A DNA stretch of 11,666 bases from Candidatus Aenigmatarchaeota archaeon (lineage in GTDB: Archaea > Aenigmatarchaeota > Aenigmatarchaeia > QMZP01). The DNA lies in NCBI GenBank assembly GCA_016202785.1, contig JACQOC010000121.1, positions 1 to 11,666 on the forward strand, in the 5' to 3' direction. A program made the position numbers and the translations under genes. The notes beneath the pieces were generated by a model. It did no database searches. It was not told the DNA's origin and saw nothing but the letters and a program-made list of their open reading frames with translations. Below, one piece after another: positions 1 to 5,317 of the stretch (positions are counted from its first letter, which is position 1; each line of letters starts with the position of its first letter).

Positions 1-153
1 CTATCAGCTTTCTTCTGTAAGCATGAGTGCAAGAGTGGAAGGCTGAAGTACTACCATTATACTATCGGCGCCTAGTGATTATAATCAGCCCGGCATGCTA
101 TAAGAAGCTTGCGCAGCAGCCAACTGCCGAGTAAGAATCTGCGTCTAGCTTTG
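1..153. other. Leading non-coding stretch
   Basis: I see no gene here. It contains a perfect 12-base palindrome, TGATTATAATCA, at 76-87 and a short minus-strand frame of 17 codons (3-56) that I do not regard as a gene. No tRNA-like or other structured RNA was found by eye. Confidence 0.4.
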
Positions 154-209
154 CTTATAAAAAGGGTAAGGACATAACTAAATCAGATTTTTGAACCGCT
201 TGGAGGTGA
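154..209 (+). promoter_or_regulatory. Promoter and ribosome binding site of the YCII-domain gene
   Basis: An archaeal TATA-like box, CTTATAAAAAG, lies at 154-164. A strong Shine-Dalgarno sequence, GGAGGTGA, lies at 202-209 and ends five bases before the ATG at 215. With transcription starting about 25 bases after the TATA box, the leader would be roughly 30 bases. This gene therefore appears to be leadered, unlike several neighbours whose TATA box sits only 24-28 bases before the start codon. The box positions are seen; the transcription start is inferred. Confidence 0.6.
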
Positions 210-214
210 CTGAT

Positions 215-550
215 ATGAAGAAATATATCGTGATTTACCACGCGCCAGAAGGCGCCGCGAAACAAATGGAAAATGCCACGCCTGAGCAGATGCAAGAAGG
301 GATGAAACCGTGGATGGAATGGGCCGAGAAATGCGGCAGCGGGCTAGTAGACTTAGGCACTCCTTTGGCCAATGGCCAAAAGCTGACTCCGCAGGGAAGC
401 ACGCCGAGCAAGAGGAGCGTCGTCGGTTATTCTATCTTGCAGGCCGAGAACATGGAAAAGGCAAAAGCAATGCTTAAAGGCCATCCGCATTTAGCCTGGG
501 CCGCTGGCTGCGAAATTGAAGTGCACGAAGCGCTGCCGTTGCCAGGCTAG
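215..550 (+). CDS. YCII-related (DGPF-like) domain protein, 111 aa
   Basis: This is a small soluble protein of the YCII/DGPF dimeric ferredoxin-like fold. It opens with a beta strand (MKKYIVIYHAP), followed by an acidic helix with the pattern ATPEQMQEGMKPWMEWAEKCG, a central VVGYSILQAENMEKAKAMLKGHPHL segment typical of the family, and a final strand CEIEVHEALPL. Family members are mostly of unknown function; some have roles in transcription-associated or degradative contexts. An in-frame upstream TTG at 191 would add eight residues, but the GGAGGTGA site five bases before the ATG at 215 fixes that start. The next gene is convergent, so this is a single-gene unit. The fold assignment is fairly safe; no substrate can be named. 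Confidence 0.8.
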   Translation: MKKYIVIYHAPEGAAKQMENATPEQMQEGMKPWMEWAEKCGSGLVDLGTPLANGQKLTPQGSTPSKRSVVGYSILQAENMEKAKAMLKGHPHLAWAAGCEIEVHEALPLPG

Positions 551-643
551 TAAGAGTAGGCGAGATCCCGATTGGAACTGATTAAGTGCCGGTGCAGGTT
601 GCACCAAGCAGCCGTAGCTGGCGGCAGCGAATGCAGCACTACC

Positions 644-1117
644 TTATATGTGGTCCTTCAGCAGCAGGCCCATCGCCACCATCGGCACGCCGAACGCGAT
701 GGCCGCATAGATGAACTGCGCATCCTGCAGCTCCGGCAGCAGCGCGACCAGCACCGCGGAAACGGCCCAGAACAGGCCGGCAGAAATGGCTGGCGCATAT
801 TGTTCAACCATGCCGTTGGCCAGCATCGCCGAGCCGATCAGCAGGAACCAGAGCGCCATCAAGTAGGCCGGGTTAACATTCAACGCTAGCAGCGCGGCAG
901 TGAGCAGGAAGCCGGCCAGCACTGCGGCGCCCCAGGCCACGGAAATGTTGCGCTCGCCCTGCTCGCGGTGCGCATACCGGAACGTGACCAGAAAGCCCGC
1001 GATAACCAGCACCAGCCAGATGAGCAGTATGTAGTCAGGCGCCTGCAGGGCGGCAAGATGGGTGAGCATGAAGCCTAAAAACAGTATCACGACCCAGGCG
1101 AACAGCGGGACATTCAT
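644..1117 (-). CDS. Small multi-pass membrane protein of unknown function, 157 aa
   Basis: The product is almost entirely hydrophobic, with about five or six membrane segments at roughly residues 5-22, 28-47, 60-80, 84-105, 108-126 and 133-152. A basic and acidic loop (FRYAHREQGERN) lies after the second segment. There are no catalytic motifs, Cys pairs or transporter signatures that I recognise. The start ATG at 1117 has no Shine-Dalgarno site, but a TATA-like TCTTTTAAG box on this strand is centred about 25 bases upstream (1138-1146), which fits a leaderless message. It is co-oriented with the HIT gene but has its own promoter. It is convergent with the YCII gene, leaving 93 bases between them in which I see nothing further. 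Confidence 0.7.
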   Translation of the reverse strand: MNVPLFAWVVILFLGFMLTHLAALQAPDYILLIWLVLVIAGFLVTFRYAHREQGERNISVAWGAAVLAGFLLTAALLALNVNPAYLMALWFLLIGSAMLANGMVEQYAPAISAGLFWAVSAVLVALLPELQDAQFIYAAIAFGVPMVAMGLLLKDHI

Positions 1118-1137
1118 GCACTAGATTCGTTCCGTTA

Positions 1138-1146
1138 CTTAAAAGA
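1138..1146 (-). promoter_or_regulatory. TATA-like box of the 644-1117 membrane protein gene
   Basis: Read on the minus strand the box is TCTTTTAAG. It is centred about 25 bases before the ATG at 1117. This spacing puts the expected transcription start at or next to the start codon, so the mRNA is probably leaderless. Confidence 0.45.
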
Positions 1147-1152
1147 TTGCCG

Positions 1153-1716
1153 CTAGAGGTCGTCCACGGAAAATTCCTCGAAGTCGTCGTCAAGGTCTTC
1201 CTTCTCTTCCTTGGCCGGCTTTTTCTCTTCCTTCTTCTCCGGCTTCTCCTTCCTGGCCATGCGCATCTCCTCCCTGGGCGAGTAGGATTCCACGCCGATG
1301 CTGGCCCGAATCGCGTCAGCTATCCGGCCCAAATCCTGGTCGGCCAGCTTCTTCACCTGCAATATCGACTCCATGGACGGCGGCCCCTCATTGTTGAAGC
1401 GCGGTATCACATGCACGTGCACGTGCGCCACCACCTGGCCGGCCGCCTTGCCGTTGTTCTGGCAGATGGAGATGCCGTCCGCTCTGGCCGCTTCCTTGGC
1501 CGCGTCAGCGACCTTCTTGACCGCTTCGAACAGCCGGCCGGTCTCGTCAACGCGCATATCCGCTATCGCTTCAGCATGCCGTTTCAAGACCACGAGCGTA
1601 TGGCCGGGATTCCTTGGGTTGATGTCCAGGAACGCAATCGTGGCGTCGTCCTCGTACACGCGTTTGGCCGGTATGGAGCCGTCCAGTATTTTGCAGAAGA
1701 TGCAGTCCTCAGGCAT
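1153..1716 (-). CDS. HIT-family nucleotide hydrolase/transferase with charged C-terminal tail, 187 aa
   Basis: This is a histidine triad protein of the HINT/Hit-like branch, which usually cleaves nucleoside phosphoramidates or dinucleotide polyphosphates. The zinc-type CIFC motif is at residues 5-8 and the GHTLVVLKRH strand at 38-47. The catalytic triad HVHVHVIPR is at 98-106, with H100 the expected nucleophile. The core ends near residue 140, the normal family length. After it comes a low-complexity tail (about 145-187) of alternating Lys and Glu followed by an acidic end rich in Asp and Glu. Such a tail is not part of the catalytic fold and is probably disordered. A TATA-like CTTTAAAG box is centred 25-26 bases before the start at 1716 and suggests a leaderless message. 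The family call is secure; the substrate is unknown. Confidence 0.92.
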   Translation of the reverse strand: MPEDCIFCKILDGSIPAKRVYEDDATIAFLDINPRNPGHTLVVLKRHAEAIADMRVDETGRLFEAVKKVADAAKEAARADGISICQNNGKAAGQVVAHVHVHVIPRFNNEGPPSMESILQVKKLADQDLGRIADAIRASIGVESYSPREEMRMARKEKPEKKEEKKPAKEEKEDLDDDFEEFSVDDL

Positions 1717-1737
1717 ATGCTGTTGTTGGCGTCTGCA

Positions 1738-1745
1738 CTTTAAAG
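1738..1745 (-). promoter_or_regulatory. TATA-like box of the HIT gene
   Basis: The palindromic CTTTAAAG is centred 25-26 bases upstream of the HIT start codon at 1716. No Shine-Dalgarno site lies between them, so a leaderless transcript is likely. Confidence 0.45.
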
Positions 1746-1805
1746 CTTTGCTGCCGGCTTAGCATTGCATTTCCACGCCACGTAACTGCTTTTCTTTGGG
1801 GCAAA

Positions 1806-1842
1806 CCCTAGCCCGTTCGTTTGGCAAAAGAAAGGGCTTGGG
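1806..1842. repeat. Imperfect inverted repeat with T-rich loop, possible end of the tRNA-Pro transcript
   Basis: CCCTAGCCC (1806-1814) pairs with GGGCTTGGG (1834-1842), giving eight pairs and one T-T mismatch around a 19-base loop. On the minus strand, which is the direction of the tRNA just upstream, the loop contains TTTCTTTT, a typical archaeal termination signal. It lies four bases beyond the tRNA 3' end. The pairing is seen; a terminator role is inferred. Confidence 0.35.
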
Positions 1843-1845
1843 GGA

Positions 1846-1938
1846 TGGGATTGCCCGGATTTGAACCGGGGTCTGGAGCTTGCCTGCGGCATGTGCCGGC
1901 CCAAGGCTCCGATGCTAACCAAGCTACACCACAATCCC
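1846..1938 (-). tRNA. tRNA-Pro(UGG) with a 19-base intron
   Basis: A complete cloverleaf can be drawn by hand. The acceptor stem is GGGATTG/CAATCCC with discriminator A at 1846. The D stem is GTGT/GCAT with GG in the loop, the anticodon stem GGAGC/GCTCC, and the T arm CCCGG-TTCAAAT-CCGGG. After removal of 1881-1899, the anticodon loop reads CTTGGGA, giving anticodon TGG (proline). The mature length is 74 bases and no CCA is encoded. The intron sits between positions 37 and 38, the commonest archaeal site. The gene has a TATA-like box about 28 bases upstream (near 1966). Confidence 0.93.
1881..1899 (-). other. tRNA-Pro intron with canonical bulge-helix-bulge
   Basis: The 19-base intron reads CCGGCACATGCCGCAGGCA. 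Folding by hand gives a textbook splice motif. The anticodon stem is the outer helix. The central four pairs join loop bases 32-35 (CTTG) to intron bases 14-17 (CAGG, one U-G pair). There are three-base bulges at each splice site, cut after the second base. The inner helix is CGGC/GCCG, closed by an ACAT tetraloop. The whole motif fits inside 19 bases. Confidence 0.88.
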
Positions 1939-1960
1939 GCGCATGTTAATTTCCCCCTGG

Positions 1961-1977
1961 CTTATTATAGATATTAT
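1961..1977. promoter_or_regulatory. Shared AT-rich promoter between tRNA-Pro (-) and the Ste24 operon (+)
   Basis: The segment CTTATTATAGATATTAT lies 28 bases from the tRNA-Pro 5' end on one side and about 31 bases from the Ste24 ATG at 1997 on the other. It is nearly symmetric in composition and could bind TATA-binding protein in both orientations. Only 58 bases separate the two genes, so both promoters must lie here. Confidence 0.5.
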
Positions 1978-1996
1978 GCGGCATGGAATATAGTGT

Positions 1997-3148
1997 ATGG
2001 GCAAGGGCAAGCGCATAAAATTCCCTTATGAGTACGACCCGGAGGCCAGGCGCAAGGCCAAGGTTTATTCGAAAATCAAGCTCTACCACTGGATAGCGGA
2101 CAAGCTGATCATGCTGGTTGTGCTCGGCCTGCTGCTGGCCAGCGGCGTATCCGCAAGCTTGCGCGACCTGGCCGCAATTTCCGGCGTCTGGCACATTGAC
2201 ATTGCGCTGTTCATCTTCGCCATCATCACCATCATCCTGCTGGCCAGGTTGCCGCTTTCCTTCTATTCCGACTTCACCTATGAGCACAAGTACGGCCTGT
2301 CCAACCAGGGCGTCAAGGGCTGGCTAATCGATTTCTTAAAGGCCGCGTTCCTCAACTACCTATTCGCCATCCCGGTCATGGCCGGGCTGTATTTCCTGAT
2401 GGCCAGCACCGCATCCTGGTGGTTATATGCCGGCCTGCTCTCCTTCCTGGTCTACCTGGCGATGGACGCGCTGTTCCCGGTCCTGATCCTGCCGTTCTTC
2501 TACAAGACCGAACCGTTCCGCGGCCAAGAGCAAAAGCAGCGCCTGCTGGACATGGTCAAGCGCGCTGGCGCCCGCAACATAAAGAACATCATCGTGGCCA
2601 AGGAGAGTGAAAAATCCAAGAAGGCCAATGCCATGTTCGCCGGCTTCTGGAAGACCAAGCGCATCGTGCTGTTCGATACGTTGCTGGACAGCTTCACGCC
2701 CGACGAGATCGAGACGGTGGTTGCGCACGAGCTTGGCCATTACGTCAATAAAGATGTTTGGCGCTTCCTGCTGATTGAAATAGCGCTGGCGTTTGCGACC
2801 TTTTACCTGGCGGACATGGCCCTGAAGGCTGCGGTCGGCATGTTCGGCATCAAATCATTCCTGGACGTCGCCGGCCTGCCGCTTTTGCTGCTGTGCTTCG
2901 AGTTGGTCGGCATGGTGGCCATGCCCTTGGTCAATTCCTATTCCCGGTTCCGGGAGGCCAAAGCTGATTATTTCGCCTTGGAAGTGTCCAGGAAGCCGAT
3001 TGCACAGATATCGACTGAAAAGCGCCTGGCGGACATGGCGCTGGCTGAAGATGACCCTGCTGCAATAGACGAGTTCCTGTTCCATTCCCATCCGGCACCG
3101 AAGAAACGGATTGTGATGGCCAGGGAATGGATGAAAAAAAGGCAATAG
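1997..3148 (+). CDS. Ste24-type M48 membrane metalloprotease, 383 aa
   Basis: This is an integral-membrane zinc endopeptidase of the Ste24/CAAX protease group; archaeal and bacterial relatives act in membrane protein quality control. The N-terminal family block LSFYSDFTYEHKYGLSNQ spans about residues 87-104. The zinc site HELGH is at 244-248, and the third ligand E320 is in the family pattern SRFREAKAD (316-324). Hydrophobic segments lie near 36-52, 67-84, 118-136, 141-168, 258-275 and 290-312. Length is close to the usual 400 or so residues. The C-terminus FLFHSHPAPKKRI matches the conserved end of the family, where HP-type motifs occur. It begins an operon with the HAD and GNAT genes. Since archaea lack the eukaryotic CAAX pathway in the classical sense, a quality-control role is the likelier inference. 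Confidence 0.93.
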   Translation: MGKGKRIKFPYEYDPEARRKAKVYSKIKLYHWIADKLIMLVVLGLLLASGVSASLRDLAAISGVWHIDIALFIFAIITIILLARLPLSFYSDFTYEHKYGLSNQGVKGWLIDFLKAAFLNYLFAIPVMAGLYFLMASTASWWLYAGLLSFLVYLAMDALFPVLILPFFYKTEPFRGQEQKQRLLDMVKRAGARNIKNIIVAKESEKSKKANAMFAGFWKTKRIVLFDTLLDSFTPDEIETVVAHELGHYVNKDVWRFLLIEIALAFATFYLADMALKAAVGMFGIKSFLDVAGLPLLLLCFELVGMVAMPLVNSYSRFREAKADYFALEVSRKPIAQISTEKRLADMALAEDDPAAIDEFLFHSHPAPKKRIVMAREWMKKRQ

Positions 3149-3150
3149 TT

Positions 3151-3834
3151 ATGGCGCTTGCCATATTCGACATCGACGGCACGCTGGCCGACCTGTTTGC
3201 GGTGCACGTGGCAGTGTATAAGAAAGCGCTCAAGGCCATCTATGGCGTTGAAGGCTCGTTGTTTGACATCAAGTCGTTCTCTGGCATGCCATATACCGAC
3301 ATTGTCAAGCTCATCGCCGAACAGAAAGGCGTCGATAAGCATGTTATTGCCGCAAAGGCGGGCATGATACCGGCCGCCTTCAGGCAGCTAATGGAAAGCG
3401 GGCTGGACAACGGCAGCGTCAAGGTCTTGCCTGGGGTGAAGGGGCTTCTTCGCGGGCTGGAAAAGGCTGGCTGCCTGGTTGCCGTCATCTCAGGAAACTC
3501 CCGGAAGAACTCAGAGGCGATATTGGGGAAAGCCGGGCTGCAAAACTATTTCATAGCCAACGCTTTCGGCGACGAGGCGGGCAATAGGGGCGGGGTTTTA
3601 AACCTGGCGATAGAAAGGGTGCAACAGCAGACCGGAAAGTGTATGCAAAGAAGCGCCGTGTGCGTCATCGACGATTCCGTCCGGGGCATAGCGGCTGGGA
3701 AAGCCATTGGTATCAGGGCCATAGCGGTTGCTACCGGCCCGGAAAGCTATGCAGAGTTAGAGGCGGCAAAGCCGGATGCCATCTTCAAGGACTTGACGGA
3801 CACCGAAAAGGTGTTGAGGGCCATACATGGATGA
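3151..3834 (+). CDS. HAD-superfamily phosphatase (phosphoglycolate phosphatase-like), 227 aa
   Basis: All four HAD motifs are visible. Motif I is DIDGT with nucleophile D7 and acid/base D9, and motif II is VISGNS with S114. A lysine near K163 is the motif III candidate, and motif IV is VIDDS with D174 and D175. Residues 15-90 form a helical C1 cap, as in phosphoglycolate phosphatase and beta-phosphoglucomutase relatives, so the substrate is probably a small phosphorylated metabolite. I chose the ATG at 3151, two bases after the Ste24 stop, because the first strand MALAIFDIDGT then begins at the N-terminus as usual. The in-frame ATG at 3127 would add eight polar residues and overlap Ste24. It overlaps the GNAT gene by eight bases at its end. 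Confidence 0.87.
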   Translation: MALAIFDIDGTLADLFAVHVAVYKKALKAIYGVEGSLFDIKSFSGMPYTDIVKLIAEQKGVDKHVIAAKAGMIPAAFRQLMESGLDNGSVKVLPGVKGLLRGLEKAGCLVAVISGNSRKNSEAILGKAGLQNYFIANAFGDEAGNRGGVLNLAIERVQQQTGKCMQRSAVCVIDDSVRGIAAGKAIGIRAIAVATGPESYAELEAAKPDAIFKDLTDTEKVLRAIHG

Positions 3835-4114
3835 GCAAGGGGTGAAGCACGATCCGGCCGGGCGGAAACTCTATATCAGTTTCGGTGCCGAGGTTGCGTT
3901 CCTGGCCTACACCCAAACGGGCAAGGTGCTGGACGCTTACGAAGTGTTCGTTCCGGAAGCCTTCCGCGGCCAAGGCATAGCCGAAAAGCTCGGCATTGCA
4001 GCGTTCGGATACGCAAAACGGGAAGGCCTCAAAATAAGGCCGTCCTGCCCCTACCTGGCCACCACCTTCCTGGCCAAGCATCCGGAGCTGAAAGGCCTGG
4101 TGGCCAAAGGCTGA
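3827..4114 (+). CDS. Mini-GNAT N-acetyltransferase-like protein (YjdJ type), 95 aa
   Basis: This is a short acetyl-CoA-binding-fold protein of the small GNAT group (GNAT_acetyltr_2/YjdJ-like). It shows the strand AEVAFLAYTQ (21-30), the loop YEVFVPEAFRGQGIAEKL with the acetyl-CoA pyrophosphate-binding RGQGIA at 47-52, and the hallmark tail KIRPSCPYLATTFLAKHPEL (69-88) containing the conserved Cys-Pro-Tyr and His-Pro residues. The family is normally 90-100 residues, so this is full length. Its start overlaps the HAD gene by eight bases, showing translational coupling in the operon. Members of this group lack a firmly known substrate; protein or small-amine acetylation is possible. Confidence 0.88.
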   Translation: MDEQGVKHDPAGRKLYISFGAEVAFLAYTQTGKVLDAYEVFVPEAFRGQGIAEKLGIAAFGYAKREGLKIRPSCPYLATTFLAKHPELKGLVAKG

Positions 4115-4121
4115 TTTTATG
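4114..4121 (+). promoter_or_regulatory. TATA-like box of the 4144 membrane protein gene
   Basis: The AT-rich ATTTTATG directly follows the GNAT stop codon and is centred 26-27 bases before the ATG at 4144. That spacing suggests a separate, leaderless transcript rather than read-through from the upstream operon. Confidence 0.4.
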
Positions 4122-4143
4122 CCGCACAGCCAATAATCAAGCG

Positions 4144-4446
4144 ATGGGCGCCATCGAAGAAATCATCATCGCCTCCGGCCCGGTGCTTGCGGTCTTTGTG
4201 CTGCTGCTCCTGGTAATCATAATGTATGCCGTACACTTCCTGACTAAGGGGCCGGCAACCGGCCTGGCGCTGGCCATTATGGGCGCCGTCTATCTTGCTA
4301 TTTCCGCGTCACGCGTTTTGGCCAACGACTCTAGTGTAATTGGCATGGCGCTGGTGCCGGTTTTCCTGGTCGGGCTGATGCAGCTGGCCTATGGTCTTAT
4401 CGTGCTGCACGGTTATTGGAAAAAGGAGCAAAACACCGATAGTTGA
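4144..4446 (+). CDS. Small three-segment membrane protein of unknown function, 100 aa
   Basis: Three hydrophobic segments can be seen, at about residues 8-33 (including VLAVFVLLLLVIIMYAVHFL), 38-58 (GLALAIMGAVYLAISASRVL) and 65-90 (IGMALVPVFLVGLMQLAYGL). They are linked by short polar turns, and the protein ends in a short charged tail, WKKEQNTDS. I do not recognise a family, and no catalytic residues stand out. The gene is 29 bases after the GNAT stop, in the same direction. Its own TATA-like box at 4114-4121 suggests independent leaderless expression. The base composition matches the GC-rich surroundings, in contrast to the AT-rich toxin-antitoxin pair that follows. Confidence 0.65.
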   Translation: MGAIEEIIIASGPVLAVFVLLLLVIIMYAVHFLTKGPATGLALAIMGAVYLAISASRVLANDSSVIGMALVPVFLVGLMQLAYGLIVLHGYWKKEQNTDS

Positions 4447-4476
4447 GGTTGTTCAGCATCGAACTTATTGCTAACA

Positions 4477-4506
4477 CTTAAATATGTGTTTTCACATAAT
4501 TCACAT
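4477..4506 (+). promoter_or_regulatory. Promoter and candidate operator of the VapBC pair
   Basis: A TATA-like CTTAAATATG at 4477-4486 precedes the antitoxin ATG (4517) by 31-40 bases. Overlapping it is an inverted repeat, TATGTG at 4483-4488 and CACATA at 4493-4498, separated by TTTT. A further copy of the half-site, TTCACAT, recurs at 4491-4497 and 4500-4506, nine bases apart. Ribbon-helix-helix antitoxins bind such repeated short half-sites as dimers of dimers and repress their own operon. The repeats are seen; binding is inferred. Confidence 0.55.
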
Positions 4507-4516
4507 TGGACTATAT

Positions 4517-4735
4517 ATGCCTAACGTGACCTTAGCCATACCGAAAGAACTTCGCAGGAAGATGAAGGCGCATAGCGAGATAAAATGGAGTGAAGTCGCC
4601 AGGAGAGCCATTGCAGAGAAGATAGAGGATCTGGAAGCGATGGATAGGATAGTAGGCAAAAGCCGCCTTACCCGGCAAGCGGCAGCAGAGATAGCGCAGA
4701 AAGTGGATAGCGAGACCGCTAAAAAACTAAAATGA
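4517..4735 (+). CDS. vapB: VapB-type ribbon-helix-helix antitoxin, 72 aa
   Basis: The N-terminal strand NVTLAIPKELRRKMKAH followed by IKWSEVARRAIAEKIEDLE forms a ribbon-helix-helix DNA-binding domain in residues 2-37. The remaining helix and tail (about 38-72, KSRLTRQAAAEIAQKVDSET) would wrap around the toxin. This architecture and the W-S-E-V-A-R-R-A sequence are typical of archaeal VapB antitoxins paired with PIN toxins. I chose the ATG at 4517 because strand 1 then begins at residue 2; an in-frame ATG at 4484 lies inside the promoter inverted repeat. The stop overlaps the toxin start in an ATGA junction. The operator-like repeat immediately upstream fits autorepression. Confidence 0.85.
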   Translation: MPNVTLAIPKELRRKMKAHSEIKWSEVARRAIAEKIEDLEAMDRIVGKSRLTRQAAAEIAQKVDSETAKKLK

Positions 4736-5148
4736 AAGTTGTCGTGGACACCAATATCCTCATCTCTGCTCTCATAAAAGACTCCATAACACGGAAAATA
4801 TTGGTCCAGTCTGGCTGGACGTTTTACTATCCAGAAGAGTCCCTACACGAAATCAGGAAATATCAGAACCTTGTATTGGAGAAATCAGGGCTGAACAATG
4901 ACGATTTTGAAAACTTGTTGCAGTTACTATTGAAATATATCGTGATCATCCCACAGGAAAGGATTGCGCTGAAAGTCGCTGAAGCTAGAGAAATCATGGA
5001 AAAGCAAGACCCAAAGGATACCATTTTTATCGCAGCCGCATTATCAATCAGCGAAGCCGTCATATGGTCAGAAGACAAGGATTTTGACAGACAAGATAGA
5101 ATCAGGGCACTGAAGACAAAAGACCTGGCTGATATTCTTGATATTTAG
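4732..5148 (+). CDS. vapC: PIN-domain ribonuclease toxin (VapC-like, PIN_2-type), 138 aa
   Basis: This is a PIN-fold, magnesium-dependent RNase. Candidate acidic active-site residues are D6 in VVVDTNILISALI, E40 in PEESLHEIRK, D96 in DPKDTIFIAAAL (D93 nearby), and D115 and D117 in IWSEDKDF. The arrangement, including EKSGLNNDDFENLLQLL and IWSEDKDF, resembles the PIN_2 group often found in archaea with a VapB-like partner. Length is normal. It overlaps vapB by four bases (ATGA), so translation is coupled. The sampled GC content is 37-42%, against 60-68% in neighbouring genes, which suggests transfer. Its stop codon (5146-5148) directly touches the 3' terminus of the convergent tRNA-Thr gene. 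The RNA target is unknown; VapC toxins often cut tRNAs. Confidence 0.87.
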   Translation: MKVVVDTNILISALIKDSITRKILVQSGWTFYYPEESLHEIRKYQNLVLEKSGLNNDDFENLLQLLLKYIVIIPQERIALKVAEAREIMEKQDPKDTIFIAAALSISEAVIWSEDKDFDRQDRIRALKTKDLADILDI

Positions 5149-5283
5149 AGCCCCAGGTGGGAGTTGAACCCACGACCTGCTGCTTTCCCTTAGCCAAGTC
5201 ATCGAATGCTCTCATCTAGCGTAATCGTCATCATCGCTTCAGACATACGAGGCAGCCGCTCTACCAAACTGAGCCACTGGGGC
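5149..5283 (-). tRNA. tRNA-Thr(CGU) with a 61-base intron
   Basis: By hand the cloverleaf has acceptor stem GCCCCAG/CTGGGGC, discriminator U73, D stem GCTC/GAGC with GG in the loop, anticodon stem GCTGC/GCAGC, a five-base variable loop and T arm GTGGG-TTCAACT-CCCAC. Removing 5185-5245 leaves the anticodon loop CTCGTAA, anticodon CGT. U73 with G1-C72 and C2-G71 are the known threonine identity elements of archaea and support the call. The mature length is 74 bases, with no encoded CCA. A TATA-like box lies 24-25 bases upstream. The 3' end abuts the stop codon of the PIN toxin gene coming from the other side. Confidence 0.9.
5185..5245 (-). other. tRNA-Thr intron with a relaxed splice motif
   Basis: The 61-base intron sits between positions 37 and 38. 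Loop bases 32-34 (CTC) can pair with GGG just before the 3' splice site. The canonical fourth pair fails (G opposite A), and the inner helix is only GUC/GGC, offset by one base. This is a relaxed rather than standard bulge-helix-bulge by hand folding. The intron also contains CTGA (5239-5242) and ATGATGA (5228-5234), which resemble C/D RNA boxes. Confidence 0.8.
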
Positions 5284-5301
5284 GCTCAGTAGTATTTTGG
5301 C

Positions 5302-5313
5302 CGTATATATTAA
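5302..5313 (-). promoter_or_regulatory. TATA box of tRNA-Thr
   Basis: The minus-strand sequence TAATATATACGG is centred 24-25 bases before the tRNA 5' end at 5283, the expected spacing for archaeal TATA-dependent transcription. It lies just downstream of the stop codon of the 85-residue gene on the same strand. Confidence 0.6.
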
Positions 5314-5317
5314 TGGC

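Noticed and set aside
3..56. Minus-strand 17-codon frame with a TATA-like palindrome 26 bases upstream
   Set aside because: The promoter spacing is right, but the peptide is very short, ends at once in two stops, and has no ribosome site or recognisable sequence.
1147..1743. Long open frame on the plus strand opposite the HIT gene
   Set aside because: It mirrors the HIT codons, which carry an intact catalytic motif; the plus-strand translation is Leu/Arg/His-rich and family-less.
4447..5156. Attachment-site duplication flanking the toxin-antitoxin pair
   Set aside because: I looked for a second copy of the tRNA-Thr 3' end near 4440-4516 and found none, and there is no integrase gene, so classical integrase insertion is not supported here.
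5149..5283. tRNA-Ser reading of the same tRNA, with anticodon CGA from a shifted intron
   Set aside because: Serine tRNAs have a long variable arm; this one has five bases, and U73 with G1-C72 and C2-G71 supports threonine.
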